Shown: positions 1 through 9,022 of the stretch, one piece after another
Layout of the letters: each line of letters starts with the position of its first letter
Position numbering within the stretch: the first letter of the stretch is position 1
Assembly (NCBI GenBank): GCA_964518955.1
Contig: CAZFHS010000001.1
Span: 186,001 to 250,000, forward strand
Direction of reading: 5' to 3'
DNA length: 64,000 nucleotides
Origin: JBDGYW01 sp964518955
GTDB lineage: Bacteria; Gemmatimonadota; Gemmatimonadetes; Gemmatimonadales; GWC2-71-9
Notes under the pieces: generated by a model
The model's input: the letters and a program-made list of their open reading frames with translations, nothing else
What the model was told of the DNA's origin: nothing
Database searches by the model: none
Translations under genes and position numbers: made by a program

Positions 1-404
1 AACACGACGTACCTCGCACCTGCCCGACGAAACAGTTCAGCCCACGAACCTGGCTCGAACAACTCTGCCTTGAATAGCGGCGCAAAATCCCGATAGGTGA
101 AATCGACTCCGTAGCGCTCTCGCATGAAGTCGGTTCTGAGGTTCTCGTCGAGTTGAAGTCCCCGCAGAAACCACTCGCCGTACTGTTCCGGTCCGGAGTA
201 CGCCGGAACCGAATAGACACCCCAGTGAATGAATATCCCGAGCTTTGCATCCACGAACCATTGAGGGTACGGCCGGGAGCGGAGTTCGTCCCATGTCGCG
301 ATGTCAGTTTGGCTCGGATCCTGACCGGCGGCTTGCGATGTCAATCCCGAGTTCATAAAAATGGCGACGACAACGACGAGCGTCCTCAGCGATCTGCGTA
401 TCAT
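1..404 (-). CDS. alpha-L-fucosidase, N-terminal part (GH29)
   Basis: Runs off the left edge; only about 134 N-terminal residues are present. Read from the ATG at 404 it gives a signal peptide (basic start, hydrophobic stretch ending near AAGQ) and then the GH29 opening: a WFVDAKLGIFIHWGVYSVPA block at about residues 48-67, followed by EQYGEWFLRG. That block is characteristic of alpha-L-fucosidases, which hydrolyse terminal alpha-linked fucose with a catalytic Asp that lies beyond the visible part. The signal peptide suggests periplasmic or exported action. It is divergent from the BNR protein gene. Family call is firm; substrate specificity is unknown. Confidence 0.88.
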   Translation of the reverse strand, partial: MIRRSLRTLVVVVAIFMNSGLTSQAAGQDPSQTDIATWDELRSRPYPQWFVDAKLGIFIHWGVYSVPAYSGPEQYGEWFLRGLQLDENLRTDFMRERYGVDFTYRDFAPLFKAELFEPGSWAELFRRAGARYVV

Positions 405-561
405 GTGGCGCTTCTCCCAAGAGGTACGATTCTGCTCCAAAGAAAACTAGGTTGTGGCGCGCACAGGCACCAACCTTCGCACATTGCCATTACCTGTACC
501 TGCAGGTAACGTTGCCCTTCGACCCTCAGCAAATTCAGACTTCATACTCAAGAGGAAGTTC

Positions 562-3240
562 ATGAAGAAGAACAGCACAAGGAACCGCAAGGTTTCGAAG
601 TGGTGCATACTGCCTGCTCTGCTTCTCTGCACCTCTGCCCTCTCAGCCCAGACGGATGTAACCTCGCTCATCAATAGTTTCTCGTGGCGCGAAGTCGGCC
701 CAGCGAACCCGGCCGGGCGCATTGTTGACGTGGAGGCGGTGGAAGGCAGCTCACACATCATCTATGCCGGCGCCGCGACGGGCGGGCTCTGGAAGACAGT
801 CAACTCCGGCATTACTTGGGAGCCGATCTTCGACGATCAACCGACCGCCTCAATAGGCGATATCGGGCTCTCGCAGTCGAATTCCAACATACTCTACGTC
901 GGTACGGGTGAGGCGAACAACCGCAACAGTTCCCCGTGGGGAGACGGGATGTACAAGTCGACCGACGCGGGCGAGACCTGGGCATACGTCGGCCTCCGAG
1001 AAACTCGACATATAGCCCGAGTGCTCGTGCATCCGACGAACGCCGACATCGTCTACGTGGCAGCAATGGGCCACCTTTGGGCCACCAACGAAGAACGCGG
1101 CGTTTTCAAGACTACCGACGGCGGGCAGACCTGGGAGAAGGTCTTCTATATCAACGACCGGACAGGTGCGACCGACATTGCCATGGACCCGGTCGACACA
1201 GACATCCTGTACGTGGCCATGCATGAACGTCTGCGCGACCGTTTCGATGCTGGAGATCCGGTCGAAAGATGGGGGCCGGACGCAGGAATCTACGTCTCCC
1301 GCAATGGCGGCGTTGACTGGACCCGGTCCACAGTGGGACTACCCACCACAGACCTGGGTCGGCTCGGAATCGCTGCCGCGCGAAGCGCACCGGGAACCGT
1401 TTACGCCCTGATTGGAACGAGACCACCTCCGCGCGACGATTCGGAGGAAGAGGAAGAACCGGAAGAAGATCCGCTGAACCCAGACAAGGACGGCATATTC
1501 AAGTCGACCGACTACGGCGTTACTTGGGTAAAGGTCAACGACTGGAACAACCGCCCCTCTTACTACAGTCAAATTCGTGTCGATCCCAATGATGAGAACG
1601 TGATCTGGGGATTCGCCTCGCCGATGGCGTATTCCGACGATGGAGGTATTACGGTGAAGTCCGGCCCGGAAGTTCAGGGACCGACCCACATCGACTACCA
1701 CTCTGCATGGATAGATCCCGACAACTCCGACCATGTCATCGTGGGCGGTGACGGCGGTATCAACGTTACGTGGGATCGTGGGAAACACTGGGAGGTTGTG
1801 AAACAGTTTGGGCTCGCTCAGTGTTACGCGATCTCGGTAGACATGCGCAAACCTTACTACGTCGTCGTGGGTTTGCAGGACAATGGCGTTTGGGTCGGCG
1901 CGAGCCGAGGCAAAATCACGCGCGGTGTAACCAATGCCGACTGGTTTGCGCTCTCGAACGCGGACGGCTTCTACAGCCAAGTAGACCCAACCGACTTCAA
2001 CATCATCTACGCCGCAACGCAGGGCGGGAGTATCTACAGGCAGGACCTGCGGACCGGGCAACGCACAGGCATACGGCCGTCACCCCCACCGGTCGAAGGA
2101 GAAGAGCCAGAGCGGTACCATTTCGACTGGAACGCTCCCTTCCAGCTCTCTCCCCACAATCATCAGACGCTCTACATGGGCGGCAAGATGGTATTCAAGT
2201 CGGTGAACCGCGGAGATGATTGGGAGATCATCAGTCCCGAATTGGCAGCAAACCCTGAGGAGCGTTACTCAGCCATCGTCTCGGTATCCGAGTCGCCGAT
2301 CAACGCGGGCATGCTTTGGGCCGGCACCAATGACGGTAACATCTGGGTACGCCAGAACGAGACTGCCGAATGGACTCTCGTAAGCGACAACATCGAAGGT
2401 GTGCCCCCGCACGCCTGGGTCAAGAGGATCGAGGCATCGCACCACGAACCGGGGCGGGCGTACGCTGTGTTCGACATGCACAGGTGGAACAACTTTGCAC
2501 CCTACGTATACATGACTGACGACTTTGGCCAAACGTGGACGGACATCACAAACGACCTTCCCGAGGAAGGGTCGATCTACATAATCCGGGAAGACTACAA
2601 GAACCCCAATTTGCTCTTCACCGGCAGCGAGTTCGCAATATTCATATCGATTGATCGAGGTGCTACCTGGTCGCGGTTCATGAACAACATGCCGACTGCT
2701 CCAGTTCACGACCTGATCATCCACCCGCGCGATGCAGACCTCATAGTAGGCACGCATGGCCGCGGCGCGTGGATAACTGACAACATCACGCCGTTGCAGC
2801 AACTGACCGACAGTGTGTTGGAAAGTGACGTGCACCTGTTCGATGTCAGGCCCGAAGTCCAATGGCTGAACACCTACGAGTTCTCTTGGACAACTCAGAA
2901 GCGGTTCTATTCGAACAATCCACCCACGGGATCCAAGATCGTTTACTACCTGGGTAGAGAGTATTCCGACTCTGCCGCCGTCGAGATTATGGACATCACG
3001 GGCAAGGTTGTGCGTACTCTGGCAGGTGCCACGGACACCGGCATCAACACCGTGTTCTGGGATCAGCGCGAACCACCACCGCCTGAGGATGAAAACGATC
3101 GCAGGCGTAGGTGGCGCGGCCCGCGCCTCGGCGCGCTATTACCACCTGGCGAGTATTATGTGCGACTGACAGTCGGCGATGAAGTCAGGAACACGAAGCT
3201 GGTGATCGAGGAGCACGTACCGGGGTATTTGGGGAGGTAG
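562..3240 (+). CDS. sortilin/VPS10-type BNR-repeat exported protein
   Basis: An 892-residue secreted beta-propeller protein. The ATG at 562 is chosen because AGAGGAAG lies just upstream and the product then begins with a clean signal peptide (KWCILPALLLCTSALSAQ); the open frame itself extends upstream to 454. At least eight Asp-box (BNR) motifs can be read, for example STDAGETW, TTDGGQTW, STDYGVTW, TDDFGQTW and SIDRGATW, as in sortilin-like glycosyl-hydrolase-type proteins. An acidic insert (EEEEEPEEDP) sits near residue 300. The C-terminus is an FlgD-like Ig fold (VEIMDITGKVVRTL ... LPPGEYYVRLTVG). It stops there, without the helical tail that many relatives carry; such a tail exists as a separate remnant near 16.9 kb. 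No catalytic residues can be assigned, so enzymatic activity is not claimed. Confidence 0.85.
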   Translation: MKKNSTRNRKVSKWCILPALLLCTSALSAQTDVTSLINSFSWREVGPANPAGRIVDVEAVEGSSHIIYAGAATGGLWKTVNSGITWEPIFDDQPTASIGDIGLSQSNSNILYVGTGEANNRNSSPWGDGMYKSTDAGETWAYVGLRETRHIARVLVHPTNADIVYVAAMGHLWATNEERGVFKTTDGGQTWEKVFYINDRTGATDIAMDPVDTDILYVAMHERLRDRFDAGDPVERWGPDAGIYVSRNGGVDWTRSTVGLPTTDLGRLGIAAARSAPGTVYALIGTRPPPRDDSEEEEEPEEDPLNPDKDGIFKSTDYGVTWVKVNDWNNRPSYYSQIRVDPNDENVIWGFASPMAYSDDGGITVKSGPEVQGPTHIDYHSAWIDPDNSDHVIVGGDGGINVTWDRGKHWEVVKQFGLAQCYAISVDMRKPYYVVVGLQDNGVWVGASRGKITRGVTNADWFALSNADGFYSQVDPTDFNIIYAATQGGSIYRQDLRTGQRTGIRPSPPPVEGEEPERYHFDWNAPFQLSPHNHQTLYMGGKMVFKSVNRGDDWEIISPELAANPEERYSAIVSVSESPINAGMLWAGTNDGNIWVRQNETAEWTLVSDNIEGVPPHAWVKRIEASHHEPGRAYAVFDMHRWNNFAPYVYMTDDFGQTWTDITNDLPEEGSIYIIREDYKNPNLLFTGSEFAIFISIDRGATWSRFMNNMPTAPVHDLIIHPRDADLIVGTHGRGAWITDNITPLQQLTDSVLESDVHLFDVRPEVQWLNTYEFSWTTQKRFYSNNPPTGSKIVYYLGREYSDSAAVEIMDITGKVVRTLAGATDTGINTVFWDQREPPPPEDENDRRRRWRGPRLGALLPPGEYYVRLTVGDEVRNTKLVIEEHVPGYLGR

Positions 3241-3355
3241 GGAAGTCCAGCGTGCAGCATACAACGTGCTCCGCCCATCTACTCGATCGACGGCTTCGTT
3301 GTTCGCTGCGCGCTGTTCGCTGTTCGCCGATTCCCTCCCTCTGCTGATCCGCGCA
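3241..3355. repeat. GTTCGCTG-rich intergenic repeat
   Basis: Between the BNR gene and the flavodoxin remnant is a short low-complexity run made of TTCGCTG units (about 3297-3331). A related run, in the opposite orientation, lies at about 30346-30396; the two share CGTTGTTCGCTGC. No gene is visible here. It may be a dispersed intergenic repeat family. Confidence 0.5.
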
Positions 3356-3604
3356 TCAAACAGCTCGCAGCAGTTCCACGACCTCCCGTGCTTGTTCGAC
3401 TCCAGCCCCCCTGAGCCGCTCCATAACCTCAGGCTTCTCCTTGTACGTGAGCTCGTTCAGGTAGACAAATTCGGTATCGAAGCCCACCGAAGCCGCACCC
3501 TCGAGGTACGAATTCAGTAGCGACGACGAATTGCCCCTGCGGCGGGGACTTCCGGCGATTCCAACGGCCAGAAGTCGATCTGACGCTGTCACGGAACACT
3601 CCAT
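3356..3604 (-). pseudogene. NADPH-dependent FMN reductase/flavodoxin-like remnant with internal deletion
   Basis: An 82-residue frame starting at the ATG at 3604. Residues about 11-55 match the N-terminus of multimeric flavodoxin (WrbA/iron-sulfur flavoprotein) proteins: beta strand, the FMN-phosphate loop GSPRRRGNSSSLL, then an FVYLNELTYK strand. In the family this is followed by a Cys-rich loop and roughly 100 residues of core fold. Here it passes directly into EKPEVMERLRGAGVEQAREVVELL, which looks like the usual C-terminal helix. The middle of the fold is therefore missing without loss of frame. It cannot bind FMN in the normal way. Most likely a deletion remnant; a functional miniprotein is possible but unsupported. 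No good ribosome binding site is visible. Confidence 0.55.
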
Positions 3605-3979
3605 GAGACAATTGGATCGAACAATGCGATGGTGCCGGTGTTTTATGTCTGAATCACGGCCGAATCACGGTTCCATAATAGTCTAATGGCTCGTACCAGG
3701 CGCAACGCGTCCAACACCGTTTACTTCGCGCTCGAGGTGCAAATGCAGTTCGAAGTCAGCATTGAAGCTCGGAACGCCGCAGAAAAATGTCCCACCCAAA
3801 TGGCCTGCCTACACTCCAAAGATGCCCGGGTGTGCAGAGTGAAAGCATGCGTGGGAGATGACGTGTTATTCGTTGCCCCAAGACCGACACATAGTTGCCC
3901 ATACAAAGTGAGCTTCGGAAACTCTTAGGTCTGCGCCTGCCCCGTGCGGGGAGAAATATTCGAAAAGTACCGGCGCTGA
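3605..3979. other. gene-free stretch
   Basis: About 375 bases without a convincing gene. It holds a small direct repeat (ATCACGG twice, near 3652-3675) and a CCCCG-TG-CGGGG inverted repeat at about 3940-3951 that lies downstream of the ADP-ribosylglycohydrolase gene. The inverted repeat has no T-run after it, so a terminator role is weak. An 80-codon frame at 3686-3928 has no ribosome binding site and no recognisable similarity. Confidence 0.4.
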
Positions 3980-4906
3980 TCAGCAGGATCCGCAGCCGAC
4001 TGACGCTCCGCCCACCGAGAGGAGCTGATCCGCTAGATCCCTAATGAACTCCCGAAGTGCCAATCGAGCCAACCATCGTTTAGGAATCCCGGATTCGCCG
4101 TAGAATGCACCGGCCACCTGCCCGCACACTGCAGCTGTAGTATCTGCGTCATCGCCGAGATTGGCCGCTTCCAAAATGGCAGTCTCGAACGACTCGGTGC
4201 GGTAGAAACACCATAGCGCTGCTTCCAGACAATCCACTACGTATCCCGAGCCGCGTATCTGGGAACGATCTTTGTCCGCATAGGCACACTTGGCGATCTC
4301 GACAATCTTTTGCGACCCCGCAAAGGTGAGAGCGGACTCACCGATCACTGCCCCCTTCGGCATGCCGTCGAGCGCCCGCCGCAGAATCTGGGCAAAGAGC
4401 CTACACGCGTCTATGCACTCTTTCGCCCCGTGAGTGGTCCGTGAACTCTCCCCCGCGAATCGGTCGATTGACTCCTCGTTCGAGAAGTAAAACATGGGTA
4501 TCGGAGCGAGACGCATGAGCGAACCATTTCCCGCCGTGAGGATACTCTCGGGCCCGCTGAACGGCTCACCAGTACGTCTAAAGAGACTGAGCGCATTCGA
4601 TACGGTGTTGCCGATATCAAAGCGCTCACCAGTACTACTCAAGTAGCCGTCTCGAGCCCATCGACAGTAGAGCTCCATCTGGTCGCGCGGATCGAACCCT
4701 GATTTGTTGACGAGGCTGGTGGCCAGGCAGAGGGCCATGGATGTGTCGTCGGTCCACTCACCAGGCATGAGGTGAAAGGGGCCGCCGCCAATCATGTCGG
4801 TGATAGGTTCGAAGGTGTCGCGCGTGGAGAACTCGAGTGTAGTCCCCACCGCATCACCCACAGCGAGCCCCAAAAGGCAGCCACGAAACCTGTCGATTTG
4901 CCTCAT
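3980..4906 (-). CDS. ADP-ribosylglycohydrolase (DraG family)
   Basis: About 308 residues; removes ADP-ribose from modified proteins or small molecules using a dinuclear magnesium site. The family's metal-binding motifs are present: WTDDTSM in the first third and NLGDDADTTAAVCGQVAGA near the C-terminus, with GNGSLMR between them. The N-terminus (RFRGCLLGLAVGDAVG) starts exactly as in DraG relatives, which favours the ATG at 4906; a TTG at 4918 would add four residues. Neither has a clear ribosome binding site. The C-terminus ends in GCGSC, an unusual Cys pair. No partner ADP-ribosyltransferase is seen nearby, so the substrate is unknown. A three-part repeat motif lies just upstream (4930-4973). 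Confidence 0.9.
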   Translation of the reverse strand: MRQIDRFRGCLLGLAVGDAVGTTLEFSTRDTFEPITDMIGGGPFHLMPGEWTDDTSMALCLATSLVNKSGFDPRDQMELYCRWARDGYLSSTGERFDIGNTVSNALSLFRRTGEPFSGPESILTAGNGSLMRLAPIPMFYFSNEESIDRFAGESSRTTHGAKECIDACRLFAQILRRALDGMPKGAVIGESALTFAGSQKIVEIAKCAYADKDRSQIRGSGYVVDCLEAALWCFYRTESFETAILEAANLGDDADTTAAVCGQVAGAFYGESGIPKRWLARLALREFIRDLADQLLSVGGASVGCGSC

Positions 4907-4929
4907 GATGGTAGGCAACGGTAATTCCC

Positions 4930-4973
4930 GGCAGTCAACTGGCAGACAATTGCTGAGATTCTGGAGTCAATTC
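4930..4973. promoter_or_regulatory. triple GTCAAYTG-type direct repeat, copy 1
   Basis: Three related octamers, GTCAACTG (4934), GACAATTG (4945) and GTCAATTC (4966), are spaced 11 and 21 bases apart, so they fall on the same face of the helix. The same three units with the same 11/21 spacing occur at 16792-16831. It lies in the divergent gap between the ADP-ribosylglycohydrolase and MFS genes. I read it as a possible operator; the protein that binds it is unknown. Confidence 0.4.
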
Positions 4974-5098
4974 GGTCGACGAACTCGCCATATTGCGTCA
5001 GAAATCGCCGCTACCCTGGTGAAAAAACCACCGCCAGTGCATTATCCGGCGATCCACTTTTCCATCCTATCTTAGATCCTCATTGGTAGGGGCAATGG

Positions 5099-6379
5099 GT
5101 GAGTGAAGTAGCGCCTACATCATCAACAGCAGAAGCGCGGCGCGCCGTAACGGTAGCAGTCGTAGGGAACGTGCTCGAGTGGTACGATTTCGCCGTATAC
5201 GGTTTCCTCGCTGCGATCATTGGCAAGAACTTCTTCCCATCTGCCGACGAAACCACGCAGCTGCTCGCTTCATTTGCGGTATTCGGAAGCGGTTTTCTGG
5301 CTCGGCCGCTCGGTGGCATCGTCATAGGACGCATCGGCGATGTGAGGGGACGCCGATTTGCCCTCCTACTTACGATCTTCCTCATGGCGGCCGGCACTGT
5401 CATGATGGGCCTGGTTCCTACCTATGCTACGATAGGTCTGGCGGGCCCGCTGCTCATACTGGTCGCCAGGCTGATGCAGGGGTTTTCTGCAGGAGGCGAA
5501 TGGGGAGGTTCAACGGCGTTCATCGTTGAATGGGCGCCAGAAGGGAAGCGTGGGCTTTACGGCAGTTTTCAGCAGTGCAGCGTAGCGGGCGGCGTGCTTC
5601 TTGGGTCCGGAATTACCGCGGTTTTGAGCACGGTTCTCGCTCCGGAAGCGATGGAGGCATGGGGCTGGAGAATTCCGTTCCTAATCGGGAGTTTGCTCGG
5701 GCCGGTGGGGCTCTACATGCGCCGGAACATCGATGAAACGCCCGCTTACACCCAAGAGCAGGCTACCCCCACCGCAGCTTCGGAGAGCGACGTCAAACCG
5801 ATTTGGTTGGCCGGGCGTGCATTTGGCTTCACCGTTCTTTGGACTGCCGCGTACTACATCTTCCTGAACTACATGCCGACGTTCACCGCCAGGTACGCGA
5901 GCCTCAGCGGCGCACAGGCCCTGTGGTCGAATACGGTCGGCCTCGTTGTGCTCGTGGTGACAATTCCGGTCATGGGATGGTTGTCAGACATAGTCGGACG
6001 CAGGCCGCTCCTTTTAGCTTGCTGCGCGGCGTTCGTTCTGTTGCCCTACCCTGTAGCCAACCTTCTAGTATCTGGGCCCGCATTCGGTGTGGTCATACTG
6101 ATGCAGATACTCCTGGGCGTGGTGATCGCCCTTTTCTCAGGAGCGGGGCCGGCCGCAATTGCCGAGATATTCTCCACACGAAACCGGTCGACATGGATGA
6201 CCACCGGCTACGCACTCGCCGTGACGGTGTTTGGAGGCTTCGCACCATACATTGCCACCTGGTTGATACGGGAAACAGGATCGCCGATCGCGTGGGTCTA
6301 CTACATAATGGCAGCGGCGATCATCTCCGGAGTCGTGATCTACCGGCTCAGAGAAACGGCATTCGAGCCATTGAGATGA
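5099..6379 (+). CDS. MFS transporter, metabolite:H+ symporter (MHS) type
   Basis: A 426-residue inner-membrane carrier with 12 predicted hydrophobic segments. Hallmarks are GNVLEWYDFAVYGFLA in TM1, the loop 2-3 motif GRIGDVRGRR, and RLMQGFSAGGEWGGS in TM4-5, which together are typical of the ProP/KgtP/ShiA-like MHS family that imports organic acids, osmolytes or related solutes with protons. The start is GTG at 5099, preceded by GGTAGGGG at about 5085; the overlapping ATG at 5094 runs into a stop. Substrate cannot be read from sequence. It is divergent from the ADP-ribosylglycohydrolase gene and convergent with the ankyrin gene. Confidence 0.88.
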   Translation: MSEVAPTSSTAEARRAVTVAVVGNVLEWYDFAVYGFLAAIIGKNFFPSADETTQLLASFAVFGSGFLARPLGGIVIGRIGDVRGRRFALLLTIFLMAAGTVMMGLVPTYATIGLAGPLLILVARLMQGFSAGGEWGGSTAFIVEWAPEGKRGLYGSFQQCSVAGGVLLGSGITAVLSTVLAPEAMEAWGWRIPFLIGSLLGPVGLYMRRNIDETPAYTQEQATPTAASESDVKPIWLAGRAFGFTVLWTAAYYIFLNYMPTFTARYASLSGAQALWSNTVGLVVLVVTIPVMGWLSDIVGRRPLLLACCAAFVLLPYPVANLLVSGPAFGVVILMQILLGVVIALFSGAGPAAIAEIFSTRNRSTWMTTGYALAVTVFGGFAPYIATWLIRETGSPIAWVYYIMAAAIISGVVIYRLRETAFEPLR

Positions 6380-6439
6380 ACGTCATGCAGGTAGATGTTT
6401 GGTGCAAACTGGACGCACGTCCACACCACGATGCTCGAA

Positions 6440-8347
6440 TCATATTCCGGCCGGCCTGAGATTGTCGAGGAATGCGGCCGGCAACCATCGCAAACCGCCG
6501 TGATCCCCCATTCCACGGAAGAACAGGTACTCACCATCCGGCGTGATCAGTGGGCACAGCCCTACGAGCCCCGTGAACACGGGCTCGGTCCAACCGCCGA
6601 CCCCGTCGTTCCAGCTGATGAAGATCCCGAGCGATCCGCTCGCTCCTTCGTGGCCCGATGAGGCGAACAAAAGAAAACTCTCGTCGGGGGATATGTACGG
6701 GCTGGTCTCACTGCCGGGAGTGTTGATCACGTCACCGAGATTGACCGGGGTTGTATAGACGCCGTCAACTAGCGTCGAACGGTATATGTCACCACGTCCG
6801 AGTTCGTCAGGGCCGTTACCCTGTACGTAGATCGTCGCCGAGTTGCTGAGTGTGAACTGCCAGTGCATCGGAAGCGAATTGATCTCCCCCGGTGCGGGAT
6901 ACGGGTCACCCCATCCGTTCGCGGTCTTGTCAACAATCCAGATATTCTCGTCTGACGGTTCGCCGCCACGAGTGAGCGGTCTGGTAGAAAGGAAGTACAG
7001 GCTGCTTCCGTCGGCCGAAAAGATTGGCACGTCACCGCCATCTTCCCACGAGCTCGCCCATACCGGCTCCACCGGTGTCGCCCAGCGGCCGTTCTCAATT
7101 CTCGATCCGACGATGCGGCTGTGGCCGTATCCCGCATCGGACGGTACAACGTAGTTGGTCCAGTATGCTTCGGTACCATCGGGCGAAAACGTCACGCTGC
7201 TGTGCCCTCCCCAGTTCACCTCAACGATATCCGGAGCAAAGAGTTCGGGAGTCTCTGCGGGTGGCGCTTGGCCGAGGTAGGGGCCGGTGAGCTCGGGGAA
7301 GAGCCGCGTTGAGGCGTCTGCCCCGATCCCGACGAGCAAATTCACGACCTCGTGATGCCCCTGGTCGACAGCGAGGCTCATTGCTGAATGGCCACTCAGA
7401 GTGCGCGCCTCCAGCGCAACGCCCATTCCAGCGAGAATCTCGGTGACCGCGGCACGCCCCTTCACGGCAGCATAGTGTAAGGGCGTCCAGCCAAACATGT
7501 CGGGAGTGGCGGCGTCGAGGCCCTGCTCGAGTAAAAGGCCCACTATCGCACCGGAACCACCCAACGCCGCTGCGTGCACGAGGCTGGCGCCGTGACCGCT
7601 GCCCAACGTGAGATCCGCTCCTCCCTCGACCAGCCGCGCCATTAGACGGTCCAACCCCTTCTCCGCCGAGTACTGTATGAGCTGGGTGCCCCTGCGGCCG
7701 TCGACGGGCACATCGACGTTGTTGTCCAGAAGGAGATCTACTATCTCCGCATAACCTCTCCACGCGGCAAGAACGATCGGCGAATCGCCGAACGTGTCGA
7801 TTGCATCCACGTCCGCTCCATGTTCCACAAGCAACTGCGCCATTTCTACGTCGCCGGATTCGCGCGCGACGTTCAGCAGCGGCGTGCGCCCATAACTGTT
7901 CGGCAGTTCGGTGTCCGCGCCTAGCTCCAGGAGTTTCCGAGTGGCAGCGAACTCGCTGTTGCCCGACGCGTGGAGAAGAGGTGTGCTGGATGCGTTCGTC
8001 TGTACGTTGACGTCGATTCCAAGACTCACCAGGCGCTCAATGAGATCGGGGTATCCCCGAAGAGCAGCATAGTGCAGTGCGGTGAGTCCATTGTCACGAG
8101 CTACTGTATGGTCGGCACCCCTATCCAACAGCTGCGATGCGGCTTCGGGTTGCCTAGAAGAAATGGCAAATAGCAGCGGAGTCATACTGTCTTCGTTCGG
8201 GGCGTCGAGCAGGGTGGGATTGTCTTCCAACATGCTACGCACTAATGCGGTATCGCCCGATTCAATCGCAGAAAAAACGTTCTGCGACTCGGCCAGATGG
8301 CAGCAGAATGCGGTCAAAGCAAAAAGACACAGTAGCATCCGAATCAT
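6440..8347 (-). CDS. exported ankyrin-repeat protein with C-terminal PD40 propeller
   Basis: 635 residues. A signal peptide (MIRMLLCLFALTAFCCHLAESQ) is followed by nine or ten ankyrin repeats over about residues 30-350 (for example GLTALHYAALRGYPDLIERL and GWTPLHYAAVKGRAAVTEIL). After a Pro-rich linker comes a WD40-like/PD40 beta-propeller at about 370-630 (VTFSPDGTEAYW, PIFSADGSSLYFL, PYISPDESFLLFAS). Both halves are binding scaffolds, so a protein- or glycan-binding role in the periplasm is the likely reading; no catalytic motif is visible. The joining of the two repeat types in one chain is the notable point. It stands alone, convergent with the MFS gene. Confidence 0.82.
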   Translation of the reverse strand: MIRMLLCLFALTAFCCHLAESQNVFSAIESGDTALVRSMLEDNPTLLDAPNEDSMTPLLFAISSRQPEAASQLLDRGADHTVARDNGLTALHYAALRGYPDLIERLVSLGIDVNVQTNASSTPLLHASGNSEFAATRKLLELGADTELPNSYGRTPLLNVARESGDVEMAQLLVEHGADVDAIDTFGDSPIVLAAWRGYAEIVDLLLDNNVDVPVDGRRGTQLIQYSAEKGLDRLMARLVEGGADLTLGSGHGASLVHAAALGGSGAIVGLLLEQGLDAATPDMFGWTPLHYAAVKGRAAVTEILAGMGVALEARTLSGHSAMSLAVDQGHHEVVNLLVGIGADASTRLFPELTGPYLGQAPPAETPELFAPDIVEVNWGGHSSVTFSPDGTEAYWTNYVVPSDAGYGHSRIVGSRIENGRWATPVEPVWASSWEDGGDVPIFSADGSSLYFLSTRPLTRGGEPSDENIWIVDKTANGWGDPYPAPGEINSLPMHWQFTLSNSATIYVQGNGPDELGRGDIYRSTLVDGVYTTPVNLGDVINTPGSETSPYISPDESFLLFASSGHEGASGSLGIFISWNDGVGGWTEPVFTGLVGLCPLITPDGEYLFFRGMGDHGGLRWLPAAFLDNLRPAGI

Positions 8348-8790
8348 AACGTTCTCCAGTTTTGACCAACTCTTCCTACGGCGGCCGCCAGGAGCTGGTT
8401 CCTAGAACATCCAACGGCCGACATTTGTGGTCACAATGACTATATGTCATGCGATTACAGTTGAATACGAGAAATGTTCCCGCGGAGATTCAGCAGGTTC
8501 CATTGCCCTGCTGGGCACGCTCAACATCGGCGAACTCGAAATCCACGGTTGACGGAACGTGTTGTGGGCTTTATGGTTCCCAAGCTTTAGGAATGGCCCC
8601 AAAGTAGGGCCAACTGTATTCGAACGTGGACGGGGGACCCAGTTACGATCGGGTCCCCCGCTCTACGTTTAAAGCTACTAAGCCACGCATGGACGCGTGG
8701 CAGCCCAACGCGGGGGCGATTACCGCGAAAGTGTAGTCGGTTGGTACGGCATTACCCGCACCCCCGGCCACAGAACACAAGGGAGTAGTA
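8348..8790. promoter_or_regulatory. long structured leader upstream of the cold-shock gene
   Basis: 443 bases without a gene. Three perfect inverted repeats follow one another: TGGCCC/GGGCCA at 8594-8612, CGGGGGACCC/GGGTCCCCCG (10-bp stem) at 8631-8660, and GCCACGC/GCGTGGC at 8682-8701. An AAGGGAG ribosome binding site sits at about 8779, just before the ATG at 8791. Long structured leaders are known for csp genes, where they act in temperature-dependent translation; one of these stems may instead be a terminator. Confidence 0.5.
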
Positions 8791-9000
8791 ATGCGTACCA
8801 AAGGAACAGTGAAGTGGTTCAACGACAGCAAGGGCTTCGGCTTCATCACCCCCGAAGACGGCAGCAAAGATTGCTTCGTCCACCACAGCGCCATTCAGGG
8901 AGAGGGCTTCAAGTCGCTCCGTGAGGGTGAGCAGGTTGAGTTCGACGTCGTAGAGGGTCAGAAAGGCCCCGCGGCTGAGAACGTAGTCGCCATCGGCTGA
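8791..9000 (+). CDS. cold-shock protein (CspA family)
   Basis: 69 residues, the standard length of a single cold-shock domain. Binds single-stranded RNA/DNA and melts mRNA structure. RNP1 (KGFGFI, residues 14-19) and RNP2 (CFVHHSAI, about 28-35) are present, with GTVKWFN at the start. In RNP2 the usual acidic or small residue before FVH is Cys, and the common HFSAI is HHSAI; neither should prevent folding. It forms a single-gene unit between its leader and a strong terminator. Confidence 0.96.
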   Translation: MRTKGTVKWFNDSKGFGFITPEDGSKDCFVHHSAIQGEGFKSLREGEQVEFDVVEGQKGPAAENVVAIG

Positions 9001-9022
9001 CAAAAACCAGCGCAAACTGTTG

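Noticed and set aside
153..509. 118-codon plus-strand frame before the BNR gene
   Set aside because: It is antisense to the fucosidase start, which has a clear family sequence; the frame has no ribosome binding site or similarity.
3686..3928. 80-codon frame in the 3.6-4.0 kb gap
   Set aside because: No ribosome binding site, no recognisable sequence; kept only as a gap note.
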